Assembly: GCA_947647735.1 (NCBI GenBank)
Contig: CANSLJ010000016.1
Coordinates: 30,327 to 94,326, forward strand
From: an uncultured bacterium
GTDB taxonomy: Bacteria > Bacillota > Clostridia > Lachnospirales > Lachnospiraceae
Direction: 5' to 3'
DNA: 64,000 nucleotides
The position numbers were made by a program, and so were the translations under genes. The number at the start of each line of letters is the position of its first letter. Position 1 is the first letter of the stretch. The notes beneath the pieces were generated by a model. The model did no database searches. It had not been told where the DNA came from and was given only the letters and a program-made list of their open reading frames with translations. Below, in pieces: positions 34,013-45,767 of this stretch.

Positions 34013-34640
34013 CAAAAAAGAAAAGGATGTTTTGAACATCATGCTGTTTGCGGATCACAAATCCAAACTGCTCTATGATTACTATGATCCGGAGCGGATG
34101 AAAGATATCGATCTTATCATTTCCTGCGGCGACCTGCCGCAGGAATATCTCAGCTTTTTTGTCACGCTCTGCAATGTGCCGCTGCTCTACGTCAGAGGAA
34201 ATCATGATACGCGTTATGCCGAAAAGCCCCCCGAAGGATGCATTTGTATCGAGAATGATATTTTTGTCTATCAGGGCATCCGCATTCTGGGGCTCGGCGG
34301 CTCCATGCAGTATATCCCGGGTGCGCCAAACCAGTATACCGAACAGCAGATGCGCTGGCGTGTGCGAAAGCTGGCGCTGAAATTGCGGCGGCATAAAGGC
34401 TTCGATATCCTTGTCACCCACGCCCCCGCCTATGAAGTCAATGATCTGCCCGATCTTCCCCACCGGGGTTTTTCCATCTTCCGCACTCTGATGGAAAAAT
34501 ATGAGCCGAAGTTCTTCTTTCACGGACATGTCCATGCCAATTATGACAGGAATTTCAAGCGGAAAGATACCTACGGAAAAACCACGGTGGTGAACGCCTA
34601 TGAGTTTTATGTGGTGGAATATCCCTTAGATCAAACGTAA
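33987..34640 (+). CDS. Metallophosphoesterase (calcineurin-like) with altered first motif
   Basis: About 217 residues. Motifs: GD as SCGDLPQEYL, GNHDTRY, a His in VTHAPAYEVND, and GHVHANYD, all standard metal ligands. The first motif, normally DxH, reads LFADHKSKLL, so the usual His at the third position is replaced by Lys. No membrane segment. The gene overlaps the end of the BMP-like gene by about 26 bases (ATG at 33987 or 33993, or GTG at 33975), which implies coupled translation. The substrate may be a nucleotide or phosphodiester; this is inference from the neighbour. Confidence 0.85.
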   Translation: MKMKKKPDNKKEKDVLNIMLFADHKSKLLYDYYDPERMKDIDLIISCGDLPQEYLSFFVTLCNVPLLYVRGNHDTRYAEKPPEGCICIENDIFVYQGIRILGLGGSMQYIPGAPNQYTEQQMRWRVRKLALKLRRHKGFDILVTHAPAYEVNDLPDLPHRGFSIFRTLMEKYEPKFFFHGHVHANYDRNFKRKDTYGKTTVVNAYEFYVVEYPLDQT

Positions 34641-34648
34641 TACCCGCT

Positions 34649-35560
34649 TTACAGCCTGCACTCCCAATATTCCTCCACTACTCCTTCCCCCCATTCAGAT
34701 TTATCAGTATCTGATATCTTACAAAAACCATGCGTTTCATAGACATGCCGCGCAATAACCTGCGCGGTGATGGTCAGCAGGAAAACCGTTTTATAGTTCC
34801 TGCTCCTGCAAAAGTCCAGCGCCAGATCCATTAGCCTGTTCCCATACCCGCGTTGCCGCAGTTCCGGTTCCAGCATAAAAAAACGAAGCTGCGCTGTGTC
34901 CTCTCCCGCCTTCCTGATCGCTATACTGCCCGCCGGTATCCCGTTACACTCCAGAATATTCAGACAATCGGTTTCCGGATCAAACCTGTCCACAAAATCA
35001 TAAACGATCCTGTCCACGTAGGCAGAAAATGTGCCGGACAGATGCCGCTCCGCGTAATAAAGGGTTTTGTGCCTGGAAATCACATATTCAATATCACTCT
35101 GTTTAAACGGCCGGAAAGCGATCACATCGTTCGCCTCTGACAATTTATTTCTTGTCATAACCAGTGCCTCACATATCGCATCGGTATCTTCTGATGACAA
35201 TTTCTCAAAAGCATGAGTGATCTGCCTGTTTTGTATATCACTCAGCCGGTTAAATTCCTCCCTGCCGAAGTCTGTAAGCTGAATATATTTAATCCTGCTG
35301 TCCGTACCGGAAACCGCCTTCCTGATCAGTCCCTTCTTTTCAAACTGTTTCAGCATTCGGCTCATATAACTGCGGTCAATCCCCAGCTGTCCGACCAGAA
35401 TATTGGCATTACAGCGCTCTGTCTTGCTGATTTCCAGCAAAACCTCTTTTTCAGTCAAAGAATATCCTGCTTCCACGATCGCTGCATCCACCATTTTAAA
35501 TAAATTTTGATATACCTTGTTAAAGCCCTGAATATCCGCGATCTGATCCTGTGTCAGCAT
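34649..35560 (-). CDS. MarR-type regulator fused to GNAT acetyltransferase
   Basis: 303 residues. An N-terminal winged helix of MarR type (LTEKEVLLEISKTERCNANILVGQLGIDRSYMSRMLKQFEKKGLIRK, about 34-80, and the DSRIKYIQLTDFG wing) is followed by a GNAT domain at about 145-303, with the acetyl-CoA motif ELRQRGYGNRLMDLAL. Such fused proteins are known in many Firmicutes and may regulate resistance or transport genes. It overlaps the upstream EamA transporter gene by seven bases, so the two probably act together. Confidence 0.88.
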   Translation of the reverse strand: MLTQDQIADIQGFNKVYQNLFKMVDAAIVEAGYSLTEKEVLLEISKTERCNANILVGQLGIDRSYMSRMLKQFEKKGLIRKAVSGTDSRIKYIQLTDFGREEFNRLSDIQNRQITHAFEKLSSEDTDAICEALVMTRNKLSEANDVIAFRPFKQSDIEYVISRHKTLYYAERHLSGTFSAYVDRIVYDFVDRFDPETDCLNILECNGIPAGSIAIRKAGEDTAQLRFFMLEPELRQRGYGNRLMDLALDFCRSRNYKTVFLLTITAQVIARHVYETHGFCKISDTDKSEWGEGVVEEYWECRL

Positions 35561-36447
35561 GATCTTTCCCCCTCTTTTTTCTCCGGTGCTATTTCATTCC
35601 ATAAAGTGAAACCTAAGATCAAAATACCGCCGGTCACCTGCATGATACTCATGCTCTCCCCTAAGATCAGAACAGATACAAGAACTGCTGTCAATGGATC
35701 AATATAACTCAATACAGCAGCTTTCTGCCCCGGAAGTTCTTTCAGGGAGGAAAAGTACAGACAGTAAGTCACACCGGTATGCACAACCCCCACGATCAGC
35801 AGACATACCCAGCCCGTTACATGAAGCCCGGAAAGCGTGATGCCGCCCGTACATCCCACATAGGGAACCAGTACAAGGATCGCCGCAAGAAACTGCAGAA
35901 ATGTTCTGTGGATGCCCTCAACCTTTTTGATAAACTTATTCAGCAGAACAACAGCCGCATACAGGCACGCCGCGCCCAGTCCAAAAGCAATGCCCAGAAA
36001 ATGATTATTCCCTGTCGACAAATCACCAAGCCCCGTAATCAGTATGATGCCAAGCGTAGACATAACAAAGCAGATCCATTGCTTCGCCGTCATTTTTTCC
36101 TTAAATAAAACAGGACAGGCTATCGTCACAATGACCGGCGCAAAATAATAGCTTAACGTCGCAACAGAAACTGTCGTATACTTATATGCCTCAAAGAGCA
36201 ATATCCAATTAAACCCCATCGCCACACCGGAGAACAAAAGAAGAGGAATTTCTTTTCTGATCTCCCGAAACGGGATCTTCTGTTTTGTGACAAGCAGATA
36301 ACCCCCGATCAACAGCGCGGCAAGAATCCCCCTGTACAGTGCAAGCTCACCGGAAGATACTGAAATATTTCTCACAAACAGCCCCAGCGTCCCGAACACT
36401 GTCATGGAAATGATAAGCATCACCCTCGGATTTTTACAATGTTTCAT
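35554..36447 (-). CDS. DMT superfamily transporter (EamA domain)
   Basis: 297 residues with ten predicted membrane segments and two EamA repeats (LALYRGILAALLIGGYLLVT; GVTYCLYFSSLKELPGQKAAVLSYIDPLTAVLVS). The family exports amino acids, nucleosides or small metabolites. Its position ahead of a MarR-GNAT gene suggests export of a compound that the acetyltransferase may modify. AGGAG lies ten bases before the ATG and immediately follows the terminator of the upstream GH1 gene. Confidence 0.9.
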   Translation of the reverse strand: MKHCKNPRVMLIISMTVFGTLGLFVRNISVSSGELALYRGILAALLIGGYLLVTKQKIPFREIRKEIPLLLFSGVAMGFNWILLFEAYKYTTVSVATLSYYFAPVIVTIACPVLFKEKMTAKQWICFVMSTLGIILITGLGDLSTGNNHFLGIAFGLGAACLYAAVVLLNKFIKKVEGIHRTFLQFLAAILVLVPYVGCTGGITLSGLHVTGWVCLLIVGVVHTGVTYCLYFSSLKELPGQKAAVLSYIDPLTAVLVSVLILGESMSIMQVTGGILILGFTLWNEIAPEKKEGERSC

Positions 36448-36471
36448 ATATCGTGATCTCCTAAAACAAAA

Positions 36472-36523
36472 TAGTTGACGGCGTCCACATTATTATATTT
36501 CTAAATGTGGACGTTGTCAACTA
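36472..36523 (-). terminator. Terminator of the PTS/GH1 unit, 20-base stem
   Basis: On the minus strand TAGTTGACAACGTCCACATT (36504-36523) pairs along 20 bases with 36472-36491, two G-U pairs, 12-base loop, then TTTTGTTTT. It begins five bases after the GH1 stop and ends just before the EamA ribosome site. The long stem could also bind a regulator. Confidence 0.75.
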
Positions 36524-36527
36524 TCAA

Positions 36528-39846
<3,319 letters not shown>

Positions 39847-39897
39847 ATCTGCTGTCCCTTTCCCAATATTATTGGCGCCGGCTGCCTTGTGATTTTT

Positions 39898-39926
39898 ATT
39901 ATACTTATTTTTCTGTCTTTTTCCAG
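39898..39926 (-). promoter_or_regulatory. Candidate promoter of the PTS/GH1 unit
   Basis: Minus strand CTGGAA (39921-39926), 17-base spacer, TATAAT (39898-39903). The -10 box is perfect, the -35 weak, as expected for a regulated promoter. Confidence 0.45.
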
Positions 39927-39978
39927 TATCTGAGCCTTATCAGGAACTTATACCCTGTATCAGAAAAATGTTTCTTCC

Positions 39979-39997
39979 AAAAAACACAGTGTTTTTT
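39979..39997. promoter_or_regulatory. 19-bp palindrome upstream of the PTS gene
   Basis: AAAAAACAC, A, GTGTTTTTT: perfect symmetry around one base. It lies between the RpiR gene and the PTS promoter. It may be the operator for the RpiR protein; alternatively a weak terminator for the GH30-RpiR transcript, as a T-run follows. Confidence 0.45.
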
Positions 39998-40047
39998 CAT
40001 CTCATCAGGCAGGGCAGACCACAGCCCGCCGTCAAAAAAGGAAGGGG

Positions 40048-40773
40048 CTATAAAAGCCGCCTTCCTATTGTCTCCAGAAAATAGATGACCGGTATCTGGG
40101 TGGTAATATTATATTCGTCCTGCACGGATCTTTTTGACACAAAATATGCCAGATTATAGTCCGACATTTTCGCCAATGTACAGGCCGAACCGTTTGTTAT
40201 GCTGAAAATTTTACAGTTATGCCGTTTAAACCGCTCTGCCATTTTGATCGTCTGCTGTGTTTCCCCCGATTCGGATAGGGCGACCACCACTGCCCCTTCC
40301 ATATCGCTGCTGATCGGATAATAGGGATCTTCTATATACTGGCTGAACTTTCCGATATTGGAAAAGTACCTTGCCCCGTATTTCCCCAAAATCCCCGATG
40401 TGCCGATGCCGATAAAGATAAGCCGTCCCGCCTCCTTTACCATTTCCGCCGCCTCCGCGATGGACTGTTCATAATTTGTCGATGTGACGGTGTGCAAAAA
40501 ATTCATCAGCTCATCCACACCGTCATCCCTCAGCAGTTTTTTCCTGTTTTCCTTTTCCTCTTTTAAAAACAGTTTGAACTGTACCCGGAATTCCGCATAC
40601 CCTTCGCATCCTGTTTTTTTACAGAACCGGATGATGGTGGAGGTGGATACATGAACCGCCTCCGCCAGTTCCCGTATGGTCATAAACCGCACTTCCTCTT
40701 TATGCTCCATCACGTAATTGTAGACCAGCATTTCCAATTCATTATAGGACTGCAGGACTTCATAGCCAAACAT
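40048..40773 (-). CDS. MurR/RpiR family transcriptional regulator
   Basis: 241 residues. N-terminal RpiR-type HTH (MTIRELAEAVHVSTSTIIRFCKKTGCEGYAEFRVQF, about 31-66) and a C-terminal SIS sugar-phosphate isomerase-like domain (LIFIGIGTSGILGKYGARYF, VVVALSESGETQQTIKMAERF). The SIS domain senses a phosphosugar, likely glucose-type 6-phosphate made by the neighbouring PTS/GH1 pair. GGGGGG precedes the ATG. It lies 26 bases after GH30 in the same direction. Confidence 0.92.
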   Translation of the reverse strand: MFGYEVLQSYNELEMLVYNYVMEHKEEVRFMTIRELAEAVHVSTSTIIRFCKKTGCEGYAEFRVQFKLFLKEEKENRKKLLRDDGVDELMNFLHTVTSTNYEQSIAEAAEMVKEAGRLIFIGIGTSGILGKYGARYFSNIGKFSQYIEDPYYPISSDMEGAVVVALSESGETQQTIKMAERFKRHNCKIFSITNGSACTLAKMSDYNLAYFVSKRSVQDEYNITTQIPVIYFLETIGRRLL

Positions 40774-40799
40774 AACATCCCCCCTGATCCGTTTGAAGT

Positions 40800-42152
40800 T
40801 CAGCCCTCCCGCTCCGCATCGATCAGCACCGTCATAACCGCATCCTCCTCAAGGCTTACCGGCAGAACCTCTCCTTTCAGCCGAAGATAGACAGGCATCT
40901 CCTCATCCGTCCGATTGATGATCACAACAGCCAGTTTTCCGTCCGGGCGCAGAAAAGCCGTACTCTCCAGTTTATCCGTATACTTGCTTAAACCAATCCG
41001 GACACTTCCCGGCACGATCGCGCGGCTAAAATGTCCGATATAATAATATGACAGCTTTTTTTCCATTTTGTCAATCTTTTTATCGTACATGACCGGGGCA
41101 TCCACGAAATTGTCCACATGGTTGGGGCCGCCTTTTTCATCCAAAAGAAGACACCAGGCAATAAAGGCACAGGCACCGTTATTCAGATCGCCCATGATAT
41201 CATGGCCGTACATCCTGGCATCCGCCAGCTGATCCTTATCCGCAAACTTGCTGTATTCCACACACCCTTCCGAAAACAGAAGCTTTTTCTCCGGATATTT
41301 TTCCCGGGCCATCTGAAGTGCCTCAAAATGATCTCCGGAATACCAGTGAAATGCCATTCCTGTGATCATTTCATCCGTATCAGCATCGATCGTCTGCTGC
41401 GCCCTCTCCAGAAGCCTTTCTTTATTGTGGTCCCAGATAAAGATCTCCAGATCCGTGAGGCCATGCCGTTTCAAGGCAGGATACAGGTGATCCTTTAGAA
41501 ACTCCTTTTCCTCACAGGCTGTATAAACACAGGAATCCCAGATCTGAACCGCTGCGGGTTCGTTCTGGATGCTGATCCGTTTCAGCTGCACTCCTTTTTC
41601 CTGATAGGCTTCGATATATCTGCAGATATACTCCGCCCACATATCCCTGTACTCTTCCTTTAATTTCCCGCCATGATTCTTTTCTCCGTTTGTCTTCATG
41701 AAAGCCGGCGGGCTCCAGGGGCTCAGCATGACCTCGATGGGCACACCGCTCACCTTCTGCGCCGCCTCCCAGAAGGGCAGGATATATTTTTCATCCCGCG
41801 CAAGCGAAAAACTCTTCATCTCCCCGTCCTGTTCATCCTCCATGGCGGAATAGTTGCCAAGCCCGGCGTCGCAGCTGTCCAGGGACATCCTCGCCTGGGT
41901 GTACCCCAGCCCCTCTTTTCCGAAATAGGCCTCCAGCAGTTCCTTTTTGCTCTTCTCCGACATCGTGTGCCACGTATAGGCTGAAGCCTCCGTCATGGAA
42001 CCGCCGAAGCCCTCAAACACCTGATACTGAAAATCCGGGTGGAGGTTTACGGCCTGATTTTCCTGCCCCTCATCCGGGTAAGATACTCCCTGTCCTTCTG
42101 TTGTTACTATTTTCTTTTCTTTATATGCAGTCTGCAGCCACTGATATTTCAT
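40800..42152 (-). CDS. Glycoside hydrolase family 30 (beta-glucosidase/glucosylceramidase-like)
   Basis: 450 residues, no signal peptide. GFGGSMTEASAYTW (about 50-63) near the N-terminus, acid/base Glu in SIQNEPAA and nucleophile Glu in LLFSEGCVEY are conserved, and the C-terminal beta-sandwich (TAFLRPDGKLAVVIINRTDEEMPV) is complete. GH30 enzymes act on beta-glucosides, beta-1,6-glucans or glucosylceramides. The intracellular location and the neighbouring PTS suggest short beta-glucosides; the linkage is undecided. Confidence 0.9.
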   Translation of the reverse strand: MKYQWLQTAYKEKKIVTTEGQGVSYPDEGQENQAVNLHPDFQYQVFEGFGGSMTEASAYTWHTMSEKSKKELLEAYFGKEGLGYTQARMSLDSCDAGLGNYSAMEDEQDGEMKSFSLARDEKYILPFWEAAQKVSGVPIEVMLSPWSPPAFMKTNGEKNHGGKLKEEYRDMWAEYICRYIEAYQEKGVQLKRISIQNEPAAVQIWDSCVYTACEEKEFLKDHLYPALKRHGLTDLEIFIWDHNKERLLERAQQTIDADTDEMITGMAFHWYSGDHFEALQMAREKYPEKKLLFSEGCVEYSKFADKDQLADARMYGHDIMGDLNNGACAFIAWCLLLDEKGGPNHVDNFVDAPVMYDKKIDKMEKKLSYYYIGHFSRAIVPGSVRIGLSKYTDKLESTAFLRPDGKLAVVIINRTDEEMPVYLRLKGEVLPVSLEEDAVMTVLIDAEREG

Positions 42153-42285
42153 ATCGTTTCTCCTCGTATAAAAAGTTTGTAATCAAGAAATATTGCTTAT
42201 GAGTTTATTCTTTTTTATCTGTATAGCGGCAGGGAAATCTAATAGAAATTCCCTCATCCTGACCGCCGCAGGGAACGCCGCCGTT

Positions 42286-43029
42286 TTAATCGTCCCCGCT
42301 TCCCAATGCAGCCCTGTATTCCGTAGGACTCTGCCCTATAACCTTTTTAAACACTTTCGAAAAATATTTTTCATCCTTAAATCCGACCTTAAACGCTATT
42401 TCGTAGATTTTCATCTTACTGTCATGCATATAATCACAGGCATATTCTATCCTGGTCCGGTTTAGAAAATCCACAAAACTATATCCCAGATTCTGCGTAA
42501 ACAGGGTTGACAGATATGCATTGGAGACACCTGCGTGCTCTGCCGTCATCGACAGATTCAGCTCCTCCGACAGATTATTTCTGATAAACTCCACAGCCTG
42601 ATCCACGATCACATTCCCGCCGGATGCCGTTTCCTTCTTCTGGTGGAGCGACGGCTCCGCCACCGTTTCCAGCTTTTCCAGTATTTCCGTTGATCTGCAG
42701 GGTTTCAGCAGATAATCCACTGCTCCCTGTCTCATCGCCTCTCTGACATACTCAAAACTATCATACCCCGAGAGCAGGATCGTCTTCGGACACACATCCG
42801 CCGCGTTTGCCTCCTTCATGATCTCCAGCCCGTTTTTCACCGGCATCTGTACATCAAGAAGCATGACGTCCGGATGATGCTGATAAATAATATCCAAAGC
42901 CTCCTGCCCGTTGGCAGCACAATAAACTTCCGTGAATATCTTACTGTATTTTCCAATATAGTTTTTCAATCCGTTCAATATATTTTCTTCATCGTCCGCC
43001 AGAAGCAGACTGCATCGTTTCTCCGCCAT
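42286..43029 (-). CDS. Short AraC-type response regulator (YesN-like)
   Basis: 247 residues. Receiver domain with SLLLADDEENILNGL, phosphoacceptor Asp in VMLLDVQMPVKNGLE and Lys in YLLKPCR, followed at once by a two-helix-turn-helix AraC domain (LNLSMTAEHAGVSNAYLSTLFTQNLGYSFVDFLNRTRIEYA, KIYEIAFKVGFKDEKYFSKVFKKVIGQSP). Most YesN proteins carry a middle region and reach about 500 residues, so this is a compact form. Cotranscribed with the YesM-like kinase two bases upstream; likely activates the adjoining ABC operon. Confidence 0.92.
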   Translation of the reverse strand: MAEKRCSLLLADDEENILNGLKNYIGKYSKIFTEVYCAANGQEALDIIYQHHPDVMLLDVQMPVKNGLEIMKEANAADVCPKTILLSGYDSFEYVREAMRQGAVDYLLKPCRSTEILEKLETVAEPSLHQKKETASGGNVIVDQAVEFIRNNLSEELNLSMTAEHAGVSNAYLSTLFTQNLGYSFVDFLNRTRIEYACDYMHDSKMKIYEIAFKVGFKDEKYFSKVFKKVIGQSPTEYRAALGSGDD

Positions 43030-43031
43030 CT

Positions 43032-44864
43032 TTATTCCTCTTTGTTTTTCTCAGCCATGACCGGTATCCGGATATCCACACAGGTACCCTGATTGATGCC
43101 GCTCCGGATCGTCAGATCAAAGTCGTCTCCGTATTGAAGGATCAATCTCTGGTGTATATTATATATAGCGTATCCGCCGATCCTTGACGAGGCATAACTT
43201 TTCATATCCTGACTGTAAAGCACCTTATCGATTTCCTCCTGGGACATGCCGGATCCGTCATCTGTCACCATAAATCTCATATACTTCCCTTCCAGCCTTC
43301 CTGTCACCTCGACAAAACCGCCTTTCTCCATATTTTCCAGGCCGTGTACCACCGCATTTTCCACAAAGGGCTGTATCGTCAGTTTGCTGATCTTCTCCTC
43401 CAGGATCTCCTGGTCCACATCGATGCTGTAATTCAGCCGTTTCATGAATCGCATTTTCTGGATCTGAAGATAGCTGGCTATCAGCTCCATCTCCTGGCTG
43501 ACCGGAATCTGGCTCTGCCCTTTGCTGAGGAGCAGACGGAACAGTTTCGACAGCGTCAGAATATCTTCCGCGATCTTTTCATTGTCATCATCCATCGCCT
43601 GCCAGTACAGAGAATCCAATACGTTATACAGAAAGTGCGGATTGATCTGCGCCTCCAGAGCCTCCAGCTCACTTTCCTTTTCCCGGAGCGCCATGACATA
43701 GTTTCTATCGATCAGCTCCTTCGTATCATGCATCATCTGATTAAAAGCGCCGGCAAGCTGCCCCAATTCATCGTTTGTCTCCACAGGAACCTGTTGATCA
43801 AAATCTCCCTTTTTAAATTTTTCCATGGCCCTGCTCAGATTCTCCATCGGCCTTGCCATGGAATAAGCCGCAAGTTTTGAAATCGGCCAGCTGCAGATCA
43901 GCAGTGCCGCCAACAGTAAGATCGGCAGAAACAGATTCCGTAAGATCTGCCTGTTCCAGTTGGACTGCGGCGACATGTAATATACCTGTATCCCTGTCTT
44001 TGCATCCTCCGTATGAAAAATATAATAACCGTCTGTTTTCAGATATCCCTGCCCTGTCTCCTGCTTCCAGATATCTTCCTGTTCCATCAGTTTATGTAAA
44101 AGCGCATCATTCACCGTCCCCACACGGACAAACTCTTCTCCGGTCTCCCCGGCCACCACAATGCCTTCGTTTTCGTTCTGCAGCATGCCGAGGCAGACCT
44201 TTTCATAGTTTATGACATCACATCCCACCGCCAGAAAACCGATCCGGTGTTTTTTGGAGAGGTCATACAGGATACGGCTGGCCACGATCTTATCCGACTT
44301 ATTATCTATATATAATTCCCGATCAGATCTGTTAACTCTGGCCCAGACAATATCCCCGTCAGCCTCCGCCGCCTTCCGGTAGCATTCGCTCTTCGCCGCC
44401 TCCTCGATCTCCTTTTTCTGCACGCTGGCATCCCTGCTCAGATAAAAAGGAGGCAGCCCGTTTTCCGGATACAGGATCAGTGTTTTGATATGGCTTTTGA
44501 TGGCGAGAACATCCTTCAACATGGACAGCGGCGTATTGGAGTCCCAGAACAGTTTATCATCCTCGTAAAGCGCCGGGGAAGATACCAGCAGATTATGCAC
44601 ATCCGCATTCACCGCAAAATAATTGCTGATATCTATGACATCCTGCTGAATATAGGAAATATCATTGCTGATATTCAAGGTGAACCGCTGATAGATACCC
44701 GCCATATTTTCGACCGTATCCTGATAACTGGTCAGCGTTGTAAAAGCGGAGGATAAAACAATGACCGGAACCAGCACCAGATATACCGCAAATAATATCT
44801 TATTTCTCACGCTCAATTTAGTATATATTCTATATAAAACAGTGTTCTTTATCCGGTTTTTCAT
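43032..44864 (-). CDS. YesM-like sensor histidine kinase
   Basis: 610 residues. Membrane segment at about 25-45, a large outer sensor domain, a second membrane segment near 315, HAMP (MARPMENLSRAMEKFKKGDFDQQVPVETNDELGQLAGAFN), then the His_kinase block EALEAQINPHFLYNVLDSLYWQA with the phosphorylated His, and an ATPase domain (QPFVENAVVHGLEN, VTDDGSGMS, GGYAIYNIHQRL). Such kinases sense sugars, often with a binding protein, and pair with AraC-type regulators. The partner regulator follows. Confidence 0.93.
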   Translation of the reverse strand: MKNRIKNTVLYRIYTKLSVRNKILFAVYLVLVPVIVLSSAFTTLTSYQDTVENMAGIYQRFTLNISNDISYIQQDVIDISNYFAVNADVHNLLVSSPALYEDDKLFWDSNTPLSMLKDVLAIKSHIKTLILYPENGLPPFYLSRDASVQKKEIEEAAKSECYRKAAEADGDIVWARVNRSDRELYIDNKSDKIVASRILYDLSKKHRIGFLAVGCDVINYEKVCLGMLQNENEGIVVAGETGEEFVRVGTVNDALLHKLMEQEDIWKQETGQGYLKTDGYYIFHTEDAKTGIQVYYMSPQSNWNRQILRNLFLPILLLAALLICSWPISKLAAYSMARPMENLSRAMEKFKKGDFDQQVPVETNDELGQLAGAFNQMMHDTKELIDRNYVMALREKESELEALEAQINPHFLYNVLDSLYWQAMDDDNEKIAEDILTLSKLFRLLLSKGQSQIPVSQEMELIASYLQIQKMRFMKRLNYSIDVDQEILEEKISKLTIQPFVENAVVHGLENMEKGGFVEVTGRLEGKYMRFMVTDDGSGMSQEEIDKVLYSQDMKSYASSRIGGYAIYNIHQRLILQYGDDFDLTIRSGINQGTCVDIRIPVMAEKNKEE

Positions 44865-44905
44865 TCTTTTCCCCCGCCTTTTTGGATCATACTTACGGTA
44901 TTACC

Positions 44906-45766
44906 TTACCCTTTTACCGCCCCCATTGCAACACCTTTCGTGATCTGCTTGTTCAAAATGATATAGATGATGATCATCGGTGCGGCAGACAGTGCCATAA
45001 CAGCAAACTGTACCGCATAGTTGGAGGAATATAATCCTGTAAACTCCAGCACGGAGAACGGAAGCGTTTTCCATTTCGGGCTGCTCAGATAAGTGCTTGC
45101 CATCATAAATTCATTCCAGTTGTTCAAAAATGTCATGATGGATACCGTCACCAGCGAAGATTTCAGCATCGGCGTGATGATCGTGAACACGATACGGAAA
45201 ACGCCGCAGCCGTCGATCACCGCCGCCTCCTCGATCTCCCTCGGAATGCTTGACATAAATCCTACGGTTAAAAACAGCCCCTGCGGCAGGGAAAATGCCA
45301 CATACGGAATGAGCAGCGCAAACAGCGTATCCGTCAGATGAAGCCTGTCATAGATCACATAGTTCGGCAGCAGTGTGGCATGGATCGGTATCATCATGCC
45401 AAGCATGATCATGCCGAGAACAGCTTTTGAAAGCTTCCAGTGCATCCTGGAACACGCAAAAGCCATCATAACCGAAAACAGAAGCACACACACAACCGCA
45501 AGCACATTGATCACCAGGCTGTGTATCAGATAAGTACCTACATGACCGTTCTGAAAGGCATTTACATAGTTGTCAAAGCGGAATGTCTCCGGCCAGATCA
45601 GAAGGCCGTTTGTGAACATCTCATTGCTGCTCGCCACAGAAAAATCAAGCAGCCAGACCAATGGAAAGATCTGGATCACCGCAAAAGTCAAAAGCACGAT
45701 CCACAATGCGATCTTTCCTAATGGATTCTTTTTGTTATTATCTTCCACTTTCGTTTTTTTGCTCAT
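44906..45766 (-). CDS. Carbohydrate ABC transporter permease (MalG type)
   Basis: 286 residues from the ATG at 45766 (AGGAGG six bases upstream). Six membrane segments. The EAA loop reads IPREIEEAAVIDGCGVFRIVFTIITPMLKSSL, which contacts the ATPase. N-terminal MSKKTKVEDNNKKN is hydrophilic. It partners with the permease encoded upstream. No ATPase gene is nearby, so a shared MsmK-type ATPase is presumably used. Confidence 0.93.
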   Translation of the reverse strand: MSKKTKVEDNNKKNPLGKIALWIVLLTFAVIQIFPLVWLLDFSVASSNEMFTNGLLIWPETFRFDNYVNAFQNGHVGTYLIHSLVINVLAVVCVLLFSVMMAFACSRMHWKLSKAVLGMIMLGMMIPIHATLLPNYVIYDRLHLTDTLFALLIPYVAFSLPQGLFLTVGFMSSIPREIEEAAVIDGCGVFRIVFTIITPMLKSSLVTVSIMTFLNNWNEFMMASTYLSSPKWKTLPFSVLEFTGLYSSNYAVQFAVMALSAAPMIIIYIILNKQITKGVAMGAVKG

Positions 45767-45767
45767 C

